From Oxalobacteraceae bacterium OM1 (GTDB lineage Bacteria; Pseudomonadota; Gammaproteobacteria; Burkholderiales; Burkholderiaceae_D): 51,540 nt of DNA. The stretch spans positions 1-51,540 of the forward strand of contig SPQI01000183.1 in assembly GCA_004570315.1 (NCBI GenBank). Direction: 5' to 3'. Below, piece after piece: positions 8,601 through 17,825 of the stretch; position 1 is the stretch's first letter; each line of letters begins with the position of its first letter. Below the pieces are notes generated by a model. The model had not been told where the DNA came from and did not search any database. It saw nothing but the letters and a program-made list of their open reading frames with translations. The translations under genes were made by a program, and so were the position numbers.

Positions 8601-11600
8601 ATGACGAAACTGGGCGCCATCAATTTTGACGACTGCATTCTCGACGCGCTGCGCGACGACCGGCTCGTAGTCTTCGCCGGTGCTGGCGTTTCAATGGGGG
8701 CGCCATCAAATCTGGCCAGTTTTTGGAAGCTGTCCTCGGACATCGCACAAGGAACCGGGCTCGTCCCCAGCGAACCGTTGGATCGATTTCTGGGGCAGCT
8801 GCATCACCGCAACGTCGCCGTTCATGAGCGTGCCTTGCAGCTCCTTTCACTGGAAGGAAGTGCCCCGAACGCCCTACATCAGAATCTGATGCGGCTTTTT
8901 CGGACGGCGGACCGTGTCAAGCTCGTAACCACCAATTTTGATCTGCACTTTGAGACCGCCGCCGATGCCTTGTTTGGTGCTGTTCCCGACGTGTATCGGG
9001 CGCCTGCTCTGCCCCTGGGCTACGACTTTTCTGGCATCGTTCACGTTCATGGAGCCCTGCCACGGCCGCGGGATCTCGTGCTAACGGACGCGGATTTCGG
9101 CCGGGCCTACCTTACCGAGGGTTGGGCACGCCGATTTCTCGTCGATGTCTTCCGCCGCTACACGGTGCTATTCGTTGGCTACAGCCACAACGATGTTGTG
9201 ATGAACTATCTGGCTCGCGCATTGCCGGCTGACAACGTCGCGGGCCGGTTTGCCTTGACGGATGAGGATGGTAGTTGGGAATTGCTAGGTATTACGCCCA
9301 TTCGCTTTGTAAAAGAAACCAGCGCGACCCCATTCAAAGAACTCTATGATGGCGTGCAGCGACTCGCCGAGCGCACCGCACGAGGAGCGCTGGACTGGCA
9401 GTCGCGTCTTGCTGAAATTGGCGGCCGCGCTCCGCCAACGGACGAAGAAGCAATTAGCGAGGTCGAACAAGCGCTGCGCGAAGTGCACACGCTCCGGTTT
9501 CTGCTCAACGTCGCCCGCGATCCGGAATGGCTCCGGTGGCTCAACGGGCGCAAGCATCTCGGTGCTCTCTTTGGCGCTGTTGACCTCGGCGAGCGGGACA
9601 CGCTACTTGCAGGGTGGCTGGCGCAGCACTTCGCGGTCGGGCACCCGAACGAAGTCTTCGAGATCGTTGCGGCGCATGGGCTACGGATGAATCCAGCACT
9701 CTGGTGGTCCATCGGGCGCGAGCTCGGCGTCATGGCGGAGAAACCGCTCGAAGTGTCTGCGCTTAAGCGCTGGATCACCATCCTGCTTGCGAGCGCACCA
9801 GTCGATGCGGATCACCACGTGTTAATGTGGTTGGCTGAGCGCTGCGCGGGCCAGCAGTGTATCGAACTGACGCTCACGATGTTCATGGCGATGAGCGAGC
9901 ATCGGCTCAGCGTCAAACCCGGCTTTGCATGGCCCGATGACGATGAGGGAAGGGGCCGCCGGCTGGACGTAGAGTGCCCACTGCGAGCTGATCACTGGTC
10001 GCTAAACGAAGTCTGGACCAGGCACCTGAAACCGCACTTGTCGCGAGTTGCGCAGCCGCTGTTGGCAGGAGTTGCGTTGCGCCTGGAGAAAATACACGGC
10101 GAATTGACCGCATGGGACAAGGCATCGCGCGAATGGGATCCAGTCAGCTACAGGCGTTCTGCCATCGAACCACATGACCAGGATCAGTATCCAGAGGCTG
10201 TTGACGTCTTGGTCGACGTCGCGCGCGATGCGCTGGAGTGGCTCGCCGCACATTCTCCGGCGCTGCTCGACGCCTGGATCGAGAGGCTGGTGAGCTCGGA
10301 TGCCTCCCTGCTGCGTCGGCTGGCCATACATTCTACAACTGTGCATCCCGAGCGATCGCCTGAAGAACGCCTGAAATGGTTGATAGATCGCTTAGGCCTT
10401 CATGGGCTTTCCGAGCATCACGAAGTCTATCGTGCTGTTGCGCTGAGTTATGGCGCCGCCGCCGAGCCGGCGCGACAGACCGTCGTTGATGCAATCTTGC
10501 GGCACACGCTGGCAGATTCCGAGAAAGTATCTGACAAGGAGCAAACTGCGCGCTCGCACTTCAACTGGCTGTCCTGGCTGCTGGAGGCGAAGCCCGATTG
10601 CGTGCTGGCAGGTGCAGCTTTGGCAGCAATCAAGGCACAGTATCCAGACTGGCGGCCGTCGGATCATCCAGACCTCACTCACTGGATGGGCTCAGTCGGT
10701 TGGGTTGGTTCAGAAAGCCCTTGGACCGTAGAGCAACTCCTCGCCCGGCAGCCTGCCGAACAGCTTGATGACTTGCTAAATTTTCAGGGTAGTCGCTTCG
10801 ATGGGCCAAGCCGCGAAGGCTTGCTGACCAACGCTCGCGAAGCTTGCAAACAGAACATCTGTTGGGCATTTTCGTTGGGGCAGGGTCTAGTCGAACGTGC
10901 ACTATGGTCATCTGACCTATGGCCAGCATTGATCCGGGGACTGCAGGAATCCGAATTGTCGGCGGGCTGGCGTGACTTGCTGACATTCGTTTCTAATCCC
11001 GCGCTGCAATCAGCGCATGCGTACGACATTGCGAATCTGCTTTACGCCTTGGTCAGGGACGGCGGCAAGCCATTTGCGCTCGATTTGCTAGAGCAAGCGA
11101 ACGCCATTGCACTGCCCGCATGGCAAGCCCTGGAAGCCGCGCAGGACGAAGACATTGATAACTGGCTGTCCCGCGCCATCAATCGCCCGGCCGGCGTCAT
11201 CGTTGAGTTTTGGATCAACGGCCTGTCACTGCTTGTGCGCGGTAAGACTGGAGCCGAACGGGTTATGCCTGAGTGCTATCGCCATTGGTTCACTCTGGTA
11301 GTGCAAGACGCGACCATAAAAGGTGGAATGGGGCGTAGTCTGCTTGCCAGTCAAACCGCGTTCCTATTCGGTTTAGACGAAGCATGGACGAGGCAGCATG
11401 TCATTCCGCTGTTCAGCGACCTGGACTGGAAAAAGTTTGCACAAGCATGGGACGGCTTCCTTGTGTGGGGACGGTTGTATCCGGCGCTTGTCGATGCCCT
11501 ATTCCCGGCATTCATTGCCGCGATGCCAAGGCTTGCTGCCGACCTGGGCGACCGTCGCCGGCGCTTCATCGAGTTCTACACTGCGCTCGCCGCATTCCAT

Positions 11601-12113
11601 GTATTGAATCCAACACAGCACTTGCTACCTACGCTTTTTCAACATGGTTCGATGGACGATCGATTGGCGTTTGCATCGCATTTCGGATACTTCCTACGCC
11701 AAATGCAACAGCCAGCCAAACAGCAACTGTGGAGCGGTTGGCTACGTCGCTATTGGCAGGATCGACTGCAGGGGGTGTTTGCTCCCCTAGACGAGGCCGA
11801 AATTCGGACGATGCTGGAGTGGTTGCCATACCTTGGCGATGCATTCCCCGATGCGGTGGCCTTGGCAGTTCGCTGCACTACGATCCGGATCAAGCACAGC
11901 CAAGTTCTACACGAATTGCGTGAGAGCGAATTGGTCACACGCTTTCCCATCGAAACCGCGAAGCTGCTAATTTATCTTGCCGGTTGTACTGTTGACTACC
12001 ATGCCAACGACTTGGCAAAAATCGAGGCGCGCCTGCCTGTGATACCTGTGCAGGTTCGTCGTAGCCTCGACGAGGCATTCGCACGTGCTGGTGTGGTGAG
12101 GAATGTGGAATAG
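8601..12113 (+). CDS. Large SIR2-domain protein, probable anti-phage NADase
   Basis: A 1170-residue protein from the ATG at 8601. The first 240 residues form a SIR2-like domain: the NAD-binding FAGAGVSMGAPS (about 25-36), TNFD (111-114), the catalytic-type His in HVHG (148-151), and FVGYSHNDVVMNYL (191-204). The remaining roughly 900 residues are helical, repeat-like and rich in Leu, Trp and Ala, as in phage-sensing SIR2 effectors of the DSR type and in SIR2-DUF4020 proteins. Such proteins deplete NAD after sensing a phage component and kill the infected cell. It is a single gene, convergent with the transposition operon, consistent with transposon cargo. The frame is also open to a GTG at 8544. 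The NADase role is by family analogy. Confidence 0.85.
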   Translation: MTKLGAINFDDCILDALRDDRLVVFAGAGVSMGAPSNLASFWKLSSDIAQGTGLVPSEPLDRFLGQLHHRNVAVHERALQLLSLEGSAPNALHQNLMRLFRTADRVKLVTTNFDLHFETAADALFGAVPDVYRAPALPLGYDFSGIVHVHGALPRPRDLVLTDADFGRAYLTEGWARRFLVDVFRRYTVLFVGYSHNDVVMNYLARALPADNVAGRFALTDEDGSWELLGITPIRFVKETSATPFKELYDGVQRLAERTARGALDWQSRLAEIGGRAPPTDEEAISEVEQALREVHTLRFLLNVARDPEWLRWLNGRKHLGALFGAVDLGERDTLLAGWLAQHFAVGHPNEVFEIVAAHGLRMNPALWWSIGRELGVMAEKPLEVSALKRWITILLASAPVDADHHVLMWLAERCAGQQCIELTLTMFMAMSEHRLSVKPGFAWPDDDEGRGRRLDVECPLRADHWSLNEVWTRHLKPHLSRVAQPLLAGVALRLEKIHGELTAWDKASREWDPVSYRRSAIEPHDQDQYPEAVDVLVDVARDALEWLAAHSPALLDAWIERLVSSDASLLRRLAIHSTTVHPERSPEERLKWLIDRLGLHGLSEHHEVYRAVALSYGAAAEPARQTVVDAILRHTLADSEKVSDKEQTARSHFNWLSWLLEAKPDCVLAGAALAAIKAQYPDWRPSDHPDLTHWMGSVGWVGSESPWTVEQLLARQPAEQLDDLLNFQGSRFDGPSREGLLTNAREACKQNICWAFSLGQGLVERALWSSDLWPALIRGLQESELSAGWRDLLTFVSNPALQSAHAYDIANLLYALVRDGGKPFALDLLEQANAIALPAWQALEAAQDEDIDNWLSRAINRPAGVIVEFWINGLSLLVRGKTGAERVMPECYRHWFTLVVQDATIKGGMGRSLLASQTAFLFGLDEAWTRQHVIPLFSDLDWKKFAQAWDGFLVWGRLYPALVDALFPAFIAAMPRLAADLGDRRRRFIEFYTALAAFHVLNPTQHLLPTLFQHGSMDDRLAFASHFGYFLRQMQQPAKQQLWSGWLRRYWQDRLQGVFAPLDEAEIRTMLEWLPYLGDAFPDAVALAVRCTTIRIKHSQVLHELRESELVTRFPIETAKLLIYLAGCTVDYHANDLAKIEARLPVIPVQVRRSLDEAFARAGVVRNVE

Positions 12114-12214
12114 ATGACAGAGAGATGGGGCGCATGGCGCATATTTATTCGCGCCGTGCTTGACTTGGATATGTGAGTCATGTCCGAACACGCCCGCTTC
12201 CGGTACTCAGGTAT

Positions 12215-13087
12215 TCAATCGAACTTCTCTCTCCACGCTTCAAAGTATTTCCTAGCCAACTCCTTCGACTTAGCTTTGCGGACCGTTGAAGACTTTTTGC
12301 ACGTAAGCGCTTTTTCGATAATCCACATTACGTGAAGACGGTCTCTCCTCCCCATTTTCTCAAGCAGCTGCTTATCTGAAGCGTCCGGTGCATCAAGTCC
12401 GATTAACCCTACCAGCGTGGCCATCTCGGACACTGAAAACCGGTGACTGAGTGGCTCAACTCTCATGTAGTCATGGACCAAAGCTGAAAGAACTGCACGC
12501 TGAAATCGAACTTTTCTTTGGAATACTTCCGCTTTTGGATAACTAAATGCGGACGCGGGAAAGTTACGTTGGTCCCCCCGGCAAACGATGCAATGGGCGA
12601 GGGAAGGAACAAGTGTATATCCGCCCCGGCCGCTCAAGATCGATCGGCTGTGATGGAGGTATCGGCCACAGGACCAGCACTTCGTAGGCATATCAATTCC
12701 ATGCGCTTCGCAGACCTCCCAGGCCTTAAAGCGCCATTCCAAACGGAGATATGGAATGCCATCCTCGGAGAAGCACAGAGGGCAGAATCTATACACTGGG
12801 TAACGCAACTCATCGCGCAGAACGAGGGATCGAATTGCTTTCCGCTCTGCGACTCTTCCCAATGTAACTCTCATCAACGAAAAGACGGACAAGTCTAGTC
12901 GCCCGGCCCGAGCAACACGCATAATGTCGGATGCGGAGAGATTCAGGTCTGGATCCGACCGTACATCGATGCCGAACGCAGCATGAAGTTGGCCGTACGA
13001 CAGGTCGTACACTTGGCACACTCTCTGGATCCAGGAGCAAGTGGATTCATGAAGGAATGGAGTGGGAAGCCCAGCAAGATATGTCAT
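12215..13087 (-). CDS. tniQ: TniQ-family transposition protein, second copy
   Basis: A 290-residue TniQ/TnsD-type protein. It opens with GLPTPFLHESTCSWIQRVCQ, the TniQ N-terminal motif in which the element's target-selector domain begins. A zinc-binding region follows: RFCPLCFSEDGIPYLR, then WEVCEAHGIDMPTKCWSCG, giving two CxxC pairs and a Cys/His pair. TniQ proteins link target recognition to the AAA+ regulator. It is the last gene of the tns operon, 8 bases after the first tniQ. It is much shorter than TnsD of Tn7 (about 508), so the C-terminal DNA-recognition part is small or absent. Confidence 0.88.
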   Translation of the reverse strand: MTYLAGLPTPFLHESTCSWIQRVCQVYDLSYGQLHAAFGIDVRSDPDLNLSASDIMRVARAGRLDLSVFSLMRVTLGRVAERKAIRSLVLRDELRYPVYRFCPLCFSEDGIPYLRLEWRFKAWEVCEAHGIDMPTKCWSCGRYLHHSRSILSGRGGYTLVPSLAHCIVCRGDQRNFPASAFSYPKAEVFQRKVRFQRAVLSALVHDYMRVEPLSHRFSVSEMATLVGLIGLDAPDASDKQLLEKMGRRDRLHVMWIIEKALTCKKSSTVRKAKSKELARKYFEAWREKFD

Positions 13088-13095
13088 TCAGGGGA

Positions 13096-14061
13096 TTAGA
13101 AAAGCTGAAGCTGCTGAGGTATGTGGTACTTCCGATGACGCGAAAGGGAAGAACTGCGGCCAAGTCTATGAAACAAAAACGAGACCCAGTAGGCGTCAGT
13201 AGCGTCCAGACTTTCCTTGGCAAGAGATAACAATGCGGGTAGGTGGACTTCTGCAGCAACAGATATGTCCGTGCATTCCTTTTGAAGCAGGCGGCCGAGC
13301 CGCTGGTGAGCGAGCTTGGATATTTTCACGGCAAGCGGCGTCCTTGGAATAGCCTTGGCCTTACTGAAGCTGGCCGCATCTCCCTCAATATCCTTAATGC
13401 CAAAAGCCCAGATAAGTTCGAACAAAGTGCTCAGGCTCACTTGTGAAAGCATCGTGGTAACAGGACACCAAGTTATCGATGAGCTTCCGCCATCAACTCC
13501 GGTCTGCGTTGCTACAAGGCCGGCAACGCTGTACTCAAAGGACCCTTCTCCAATGCTTTGAACCGCAGTATCTGCCCACGCATGTCCGCAGCTACAGGCA
13601 GAAAGCAAGGGACGAGACCAGCGTATTCGCTTCAGGCATCGCGGACAGGAATCAATGAGCGTGCAAGAATGCTGCGTGCAGGCTGTCACGAACGAGAAAT
13701 CCCAAAGAAAGTGCGAAAACCCGTTTTCTCGAATACAAAGTGGGCACAGCTGCGGACGCATGTGGCGTAAGAGGTATAGTCGGCGCAAGGTTTGGTTGCG
13801 CACCCGATAGCAAAGTTTTCCTTCATCAGCGTAGCAGGCAATAAAATGCTGCGCGAGAATTGAATCGGGTACCTGGAAAATTGCAGCCACTGTTGGAACG
13901 TCCTCAGGCAAGACCCGAAGAATGCTTTCTCTCTCAAGGGTTTTGTATAGCCACCTCAAACCACGCAGGTGGTGCATGTTGGACATGCGTAGCAGGTAAC
14001 CCATGAAGCCTTCGTCTGTATATGGAAGCCCCTTGAACGGAAGCGAAACGATGGATTTCAT
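13096..14061 (-). CDS. tniQ: TniQ-family transposition protein, first copy
   Basis: A 321-residue TniQ-like protein. The N-terminus contains GFMGYLLRMSNMHHLRGLRW, and the zinc region reads LCPLCIRENGFSHFLWDFSF, then CTQHSCTLIDSCPRC, then CSCGH. Its ATG overlaps the tnsC stop (ATGA), indicating translational coupling. It differs clearly from the downstream tniQ, so they are not a recent duplication. Two TniQ proteins in one element often mean two target pathways, or one target selector and one adaptor; which is which cannot be told from sequence alone. Confidence 0.86.
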   Translation of the reverse strand: MKSIVSLPFKGLPYTDEGFMGYLLRMSNMHHLRGLRWLYKTLERESILRVLPEDVPTVAAIFQVPDSILAQHFIACYADEGKLCYRVRNQTLRRLYLLRHMRPQLCPLCIRENGFSHFLWDFSFVTACTQHSCTLIDSCPRCLKRIRWSRPLLSACSCGHAWADTAVQSIGEGSFEYSVAGLVATQTGVDGGSSSITWCPVTTMLSQVSLSTLFELIWAFGIKDIEGDAASFSKAKAIPRTPLAVKISKLAHQRLGRLLQKECTDISVAAEVHLPALLSLAKESLDATDAYWVSFLFHRLGRSSSLSRHRKYHIPQQLQLF

Positions 14062-14915
14062 AAAGCGAAGGGGTTAGGCGAACTCGGTTTGTCACCATAG
14101 ACTCTCGCGTGGCCAATCGTAAAGCTAGCCCGGTCTATTTTCGTCTTGCCTGACTCCATCGCCGCTATCGTACTCATGACCAGAATCTGCTTCAGATGGC
14201 GGAGTACGCCATTAGATGATGCGTGAAGTGGCTTGTAGAACTCAGTTGAAATAGGGGAAAGGTCAATTGACGTCACGCCATCCGACAATCGCCTTAAAAG
14301 TCCCACCCATTCCGAATTCCGTTCAAATTCCTTCAGCGTAAAGCTGGCTGGTGCCCGTGAACCCAGTTGGTCGTTCATTTCGCAAAGCGGCTTCAGCTCG
14401 CGAGTGCCCAGCATGACGACCACGATGCCGGCCGCATCGCTAAGCTGCTTTACCCAATCCAGAATGCCGGCAGCCGATAGAGTGCGGTTCCCTCGGCACA
14501 CATGTTGAAATTCGTCCAAGAAGAGAACTTTGACGCACCTGTCACGCAGCGCCTCGATGATGATCGACGTTTGATCATAGAGCGTGGATGCTCGAATAAC
14601 AGACGGGTAGCCAAGTGCCTTGAGCAATTTGCTGACGAAATGTCCCTGTGACGCGTTTGCCTCGGCCGCGATACTGATGCTTCGAATATCGTCACCGAGT
14701 AACTCGGTGCTTGGGATCGCTCTCGAAATGGCTCTGATAAGTGCGGTCTTCCCGCATCCTGGCGGGGCCGTGACGGTGGCTCCAAACGGCATGTCAATCA
14801 TGCTGCTCGTTTCCACGATTTTCAGCACTCCGTTATAGGCCTTCTCGAACAGCGGATGCATAACGATGGTTCCTGATATTTCAGCAACGGCGCGTCTCAT
14901 CTCCTCTTGACCCAC
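14058..14915 (-). CDS. tnsC: TnsC/TniB-like AAA+ ATPase
   Basis: A 285-residue AAA+ ATPase that would bridge the target selector and the transposase. The Walker A is APPGCGKT (about 50-57) and the Walker B is VLFLDEFQH (D134-E135). A sensor-1-like VVVMLGTREL and an arginine-containing LLRRLSDG segment follow. Its size is closer to TniB than to the 555-residue TnsC of Tn7. It starts with a GTG at 14915 behind AAGGAG, 10 bases after tnsB, and overlaps the next gene by 4 bases. Confidence 0.92.
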   Translation of the reverse strand: MGQEEMRRAVAEISGTIVMHPLFEKAYNGVLKIVETSSMIDMPFGATVTAPPGCGKTALIRAISRAIPSTELLGDDIRSISIAAEANASQGHFVSKLLKALGYPSVIRASTLYDQTSIIIEALRDRCVKVLFLDEFQHVCRGNRTLSAAGILDWVKQLSDAAGIVVVMLGTRELKPLCEMNDQLGSRAPASFTLKEFERNSEWVGLLRRLSDGVTSIDLSPISTEFYKPLHASSNGVLRHLKQILVMSTIAAMESGKTKIDRASFTIGHARVYGDKPSSPNPFAL

Positions 14916-14925
14916 AATTGGCTCC

Positions 14926-16902
14926 TTAATCCAAAATAAAGCTGCTGAAGCTTGGCACGTCGTTGATCGCTACGTCGATGTCGCCCTCGGTGATCAACTC
15001 AGTAACGCGATTGGCGAGAGAGGCGCTCGGGCTTTTACTTAACAGCGATTGAGCCGAGGTTAGCGAGCCGAACTTTTTTGCGGCCTCGATGTTCTTCTTG
15101 CCGCGCTTCCCGCTCAAGAATCCATCCCAATAGTCGATCAACTCGCTTTTGCCGCGAATGAGCGTCTCGATTGCGTTACGCGTCCTTAAGCCGTCTTTTA
15201 AGTGGTTGCGTATTGCTTGATGCTGGACAATGGATAGCCGCTGGGTGTATTCCGGATTGCAGCTTTCAACCTGCAGCCAGTGGCCAGTGATCGGATCCTG
15301 GACATAGACGAACCCCAGGTTCTCCGGGTGGAATTTCACTTGGGTCTTGAAGCTGTGCTTAACCTGGCGCCGTATGCCCTGCAGCTCCCGGGAGTTGTAG
15401 CGAAGGTGATTCATTACTATCCCTTCATTCCCCACAGTAAGCGACTTGTTCAATGCGCCGACAAGATCGATATCGGACAGCGAGCTGGGGAGAAGTGGAG
15501 GAGGCATTCGTTCGAACCCCTCCCGGAAGAGTTCATACGGCTCAGTCAGCGTTCTTGTGCTCGCCTCGAATGGAATTACGTCAACAAAACACTTCAACAG
15601 ACCAAGACTCAACTGGCTGAGCGTTATGCATGCCGTCTGACGCGGATCGGGTGGAAGGTAGTTGGACTGTGGCTTGTGAACTCGCCCACTGGCAGGTAGA
15701 TACAGGCCCATATGACCAAGCACTCTCTCAACGGAAGGCTTTAACCAAGGCTGACGGACCGCGCAGTACTGAATGTCCGTATTGAGTTGCCATGCCGCTA
15801 GTTTGAACTGGCGTGAGTGGAACTCAAGTCCATTGTCGACCACGAGCAGTTCAGGCAAACCATAACCTAGCCAATCGTGGCTCAGTGTCGGGTTCGCTTC
15901 GCGATATTGGTCTTTGGGAGTGACTGCGATTTTCAGTGCGTTCAGCGTTGGTCCAACTCCGGTTCCCCAGAAGCTGATAAAGAACGACAACACATAACCC
16001 GAGTAAGCATCAATGACTACCGTGATAGTGGGCCGGCCCAGCGGAAGACCTGATTGGTCACAAATAACGACGACATCCAATAAGGTGTGATCAATCTCCA
16101 GGCGCTCCAGTACCCTCGTCGTCGTCACACCGGAGATGGAATAACGCCACTTGTTCCTTGCGTATGCCGGCCCATATCGAGCGACGTCAATGTAGTATGG
16201 GCCGACATCGTTTTTGACACGATTGACAGTCGCGAGGCTTACTTTGCAAGGTCCAATCACTTCTCCCTCTATTACCGAAGCTCGCTCTAGCGCTCGATTA
16301 ATCAATAAGTGTGAGCGTGTGAGTGGATGCCGGTCTCGAGTGAAGTATTCGCGTTTTAAGACGTCGAAAATTAAGGATTTAACTCTGGGGTGAATAGTGC
16401 TTCTACGCCGCTTCTGATAGTTAGCCGTGACCAAAGCCGAAGCCTGCATTCCAGATTGCTCGTATGCCTTCCACCAAGAAATGACGGTCGAGTCACTTGG
16501 GACCTTCTCTTTTCTCCGATCGGCAACCTTTACGACCACAGGCTTGATTAGCCGCCGCTGACCTCGAGTTACACCCGCCTTTTGAAGACAACGAATATAG
16601 TCGAGCTTACGTTCGATCTCGTCTTGGAAGCGCTGCGGCAGTGAATCAAGGCTAGGGAAAAGTTTGGGAAGGTCATGTCCAGTTACGCTGGACGGCTTCG
16701 CCGCATCAACTTCGTGCCCACGAAAAACGACTAGTTTCCCGTTATTGATGTCCGAAAAGACCTTCGATATCTTCCAGTTGTATAGCCTTCCCGAAATGGG
16801 GTCCTCGAATTGCACACTCTGATCAGGCAACTGCCGACGGAACTCAAGTAGCTGCTGGCCATTCCGCAAGACCAAGCCAATCGAGAAAGAGAATGTAGGC
16901 AT
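14926..16902 (-). CDS. tnsB: TnsB-like DDE transposase
   Basis: A 658-residue transposase of the Mu/Tn7 retroviral-integrase superfamily. The catalytic triad is visible: D271 (RLEIDHTLLD), D356 (LLVVDNGLEFHS) and E392 (KPSVERVLG). An N-terminal DNA-binding region (about 80-240) with helix-turn-helix segments precedes it, and a Mu-type C-terminal beta-barrel region follows. The ATG at 16902 is preceded by GGAG. It starts inside the end of tnsA, with a 59-base overlap. It acts with TnsA to cut and join transposon ends. Confidence 0.94.
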   Translation of the reverse strand: MPTFSFSIGLVLRNGQQLLEFRRQLPDQSVQFEDPISGRLYNWKISKVFSDINNGKLVVFRGHEVDAAKPSSVTGHDLPKLFPSLDSLPQRFQDEIERKLDYIRCLQKAGVTRGQRRLIKPVVVKVADRRKEKVPSDSTVISWWKAYEQSGMQASALVTANYQKRRRSTIHPRVKSLIFDVLKREYFTRDRHPLTRSHLLINRALERASVIEGEVIGPCKVSLATVNRVKNDVGPYYIDVARYGPAYARNKWRYSISGVTTTRVLERLEIDHTLLDVVVICDQSGLPLGRPTITVVIDAYSGYVLSFFISFWGTGVGPTLNALKIAVTPKDQYREANPTLSHDWLGYGLPELLVVDNGLEFHSRQFKLAAWQLNTDIQYCAVRQPWLKPSVERVLGHMGLYLPASGRVHKPQSNYLPPDPRQTACITLSQLSLGLLKCFVDVIPFEASTRTLTEPYELFREGFERMPPPLLPSSLSDIDLVGALNKSLTVGNEGIVMNHLRYNSRELQGIRRQVKHSFKTQVKFHPENLGFVYVQDPITGHWLQVESCNPEYTQRLSIVQHQAIRNHLKDGLRTRNAIETLIRGKSELIDYWDGFLSGKRGKKNIEAAKKFGSLTSAQSLLSKSPSASLANRVTELITEGDIDVAINDVPSFSSFILD

Positions 16903-17539
16903 GTTGCATCTCCAATTGTGGAATTGAAACGGTGACGGTCGGATTGATATCGGAAAGAGAAGGAATGGACAGCGAATGGCGACCGATGAGGTGAAGCACA
17001 TCGTTCAATGGGATGCCAGTACCTAACAAGAGCTCTGCCAGCGATGCGGATCCTCTTCGTTCTGCTAAGAATGCAACGCAGCTACCGAGCGCGGTATGCG
17101 GGATCGCACCTCTGGTATAGCGGAGGATAGTGGCGGCATTGGTCGCTATTGATTTGCCGAGCTCCTTGTCCGTACATACGGAAAAGGGGACGCCTGAACT
17201 TCCAAGAACCGTCGCCGCTGCGCTTAAGGTTGGCTGGTGCTTCGGGACAAATGCCTTCGGCTTCACCTCAATAACGACACGGCTTCCGTCGGTAAAATTG
17301 CAAATAAAGTCGGGCGTATATTGCCGCTCCTGGCCTTCATGCAAATAGCTGATTTTGAAGGGCTGGTGGATAACGCTATGCAGAAAGGGAAAGACAAGCG
17401 CGCATTGAATGAAGCGACGCTCAAGTTGCGACTCATATTCGATTCCCCAACTTTGAAGCCAGGAGCACGAAACGATCCCAACAGATCGATGTGGCGAACG
17501 CGAGACAATGCGGCGGGCCGGTTGGCCTGGATTGGGCAA
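16844..17539 (-). CDS. tnsA: TnsA-like endonuclease
   Basis: A 231-residue protein with the TnsA N-terminal nuclease fold: ESQLE (about 36-40), YTPDF with D77, and IEVKPK with E91 and K93, matching the E/D/ExK active site. TnsA cuts the 5' ends so that Tn7-like elements move by cut-and-paste and do not form cointegrates. The start is a TTG at 17539 behind a strong AAGGAGG, and the alignment with TnsA begins there. The C-terminal domain is shorter than in Tn7 TnsA (273). It is the first gene of the operon. Confidence 0.9.
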   Translation of the reverse strand: MPNPGQPARRIVSRSPHRSVGIVSCSWLQSWGIEYESQLERRFIQCALVFPFLHSVIHQPFKISYLHEGQERQYTPDFICNFTDGSRVVIEVKPKAFVPKHQPTLSAAATVLGSSGVPFSVCTDKELGKSIATNAATILRYTRGAIPHTALGSCVAFLAERRGSASLAELLLGTGIPLNDVLHLIGRHSLSIPSLSDINPTVTVSIPQLEMQHAYILFLDWLGLAEWPAAT

Positions 17540-17551
17540 AATTTCCTCCTT

Positions 17552-17586
17552 CGCAGTTGCAAACGAAGCCCGATTTGCAAATTGCG
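17552..17586. promoter_or_regulatory. Inverted repeat in the tnsA leader
   Basis: CGCAGTTGCAAA, a 10-base spacer, then TTTGCAAATTGCG: arms of 12-13 bases, matching except for one mismatch and one extra base. It sits directly upstream of the tnsA ribosome binding site. It could be an operator for the neighbouring XRE regulator, or an inner transposase-binding site. Confidence 0.45.
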
Positions 17587-17825
17587 GTCAATTGTTTTTT
17601 ATAGGCGAGTGAAGTGCAGACGCAGATGTGCCTGCGAAAGAAATCGCCTACGAAAAGACGAGCGAACGGGGTTGACGTGAGGAGAAAGGGTGGTGATACT
17701 GAGGTTTCCAGGCACTCAGTGGCGCCAGCCACTTCTCCCTACGCGCAGGCTAATGGCCTGTGTGCTAGGGGGAGCTCATTACATTGCCTTCTATATTTTT
17801 CTCCTTTAATTAATCTAGGCAGCTG

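Larger units (their letters stand above)
12215..17586 (-). mobile_element. Tn7-like transposition module (tnsA-B-C-tniQ-tniQ)
   Basis: Five contiguous same-strand genes with overlaps or gaps of 10 bases or less form one operon. Coordinates cover the operon and its leader, because terminal inverted repeats and a target duplication could not be identified. The cargo probably lies to the left (SIR2, NdpA module, perhaps the cassettes), as usual for Tn7-like elements. The gene order resembles the tniC-A-B-D-E layout I recall for Tn6022/AbaR-type elements. There is no tnsE and no cas gene. Confidence 0.85.
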
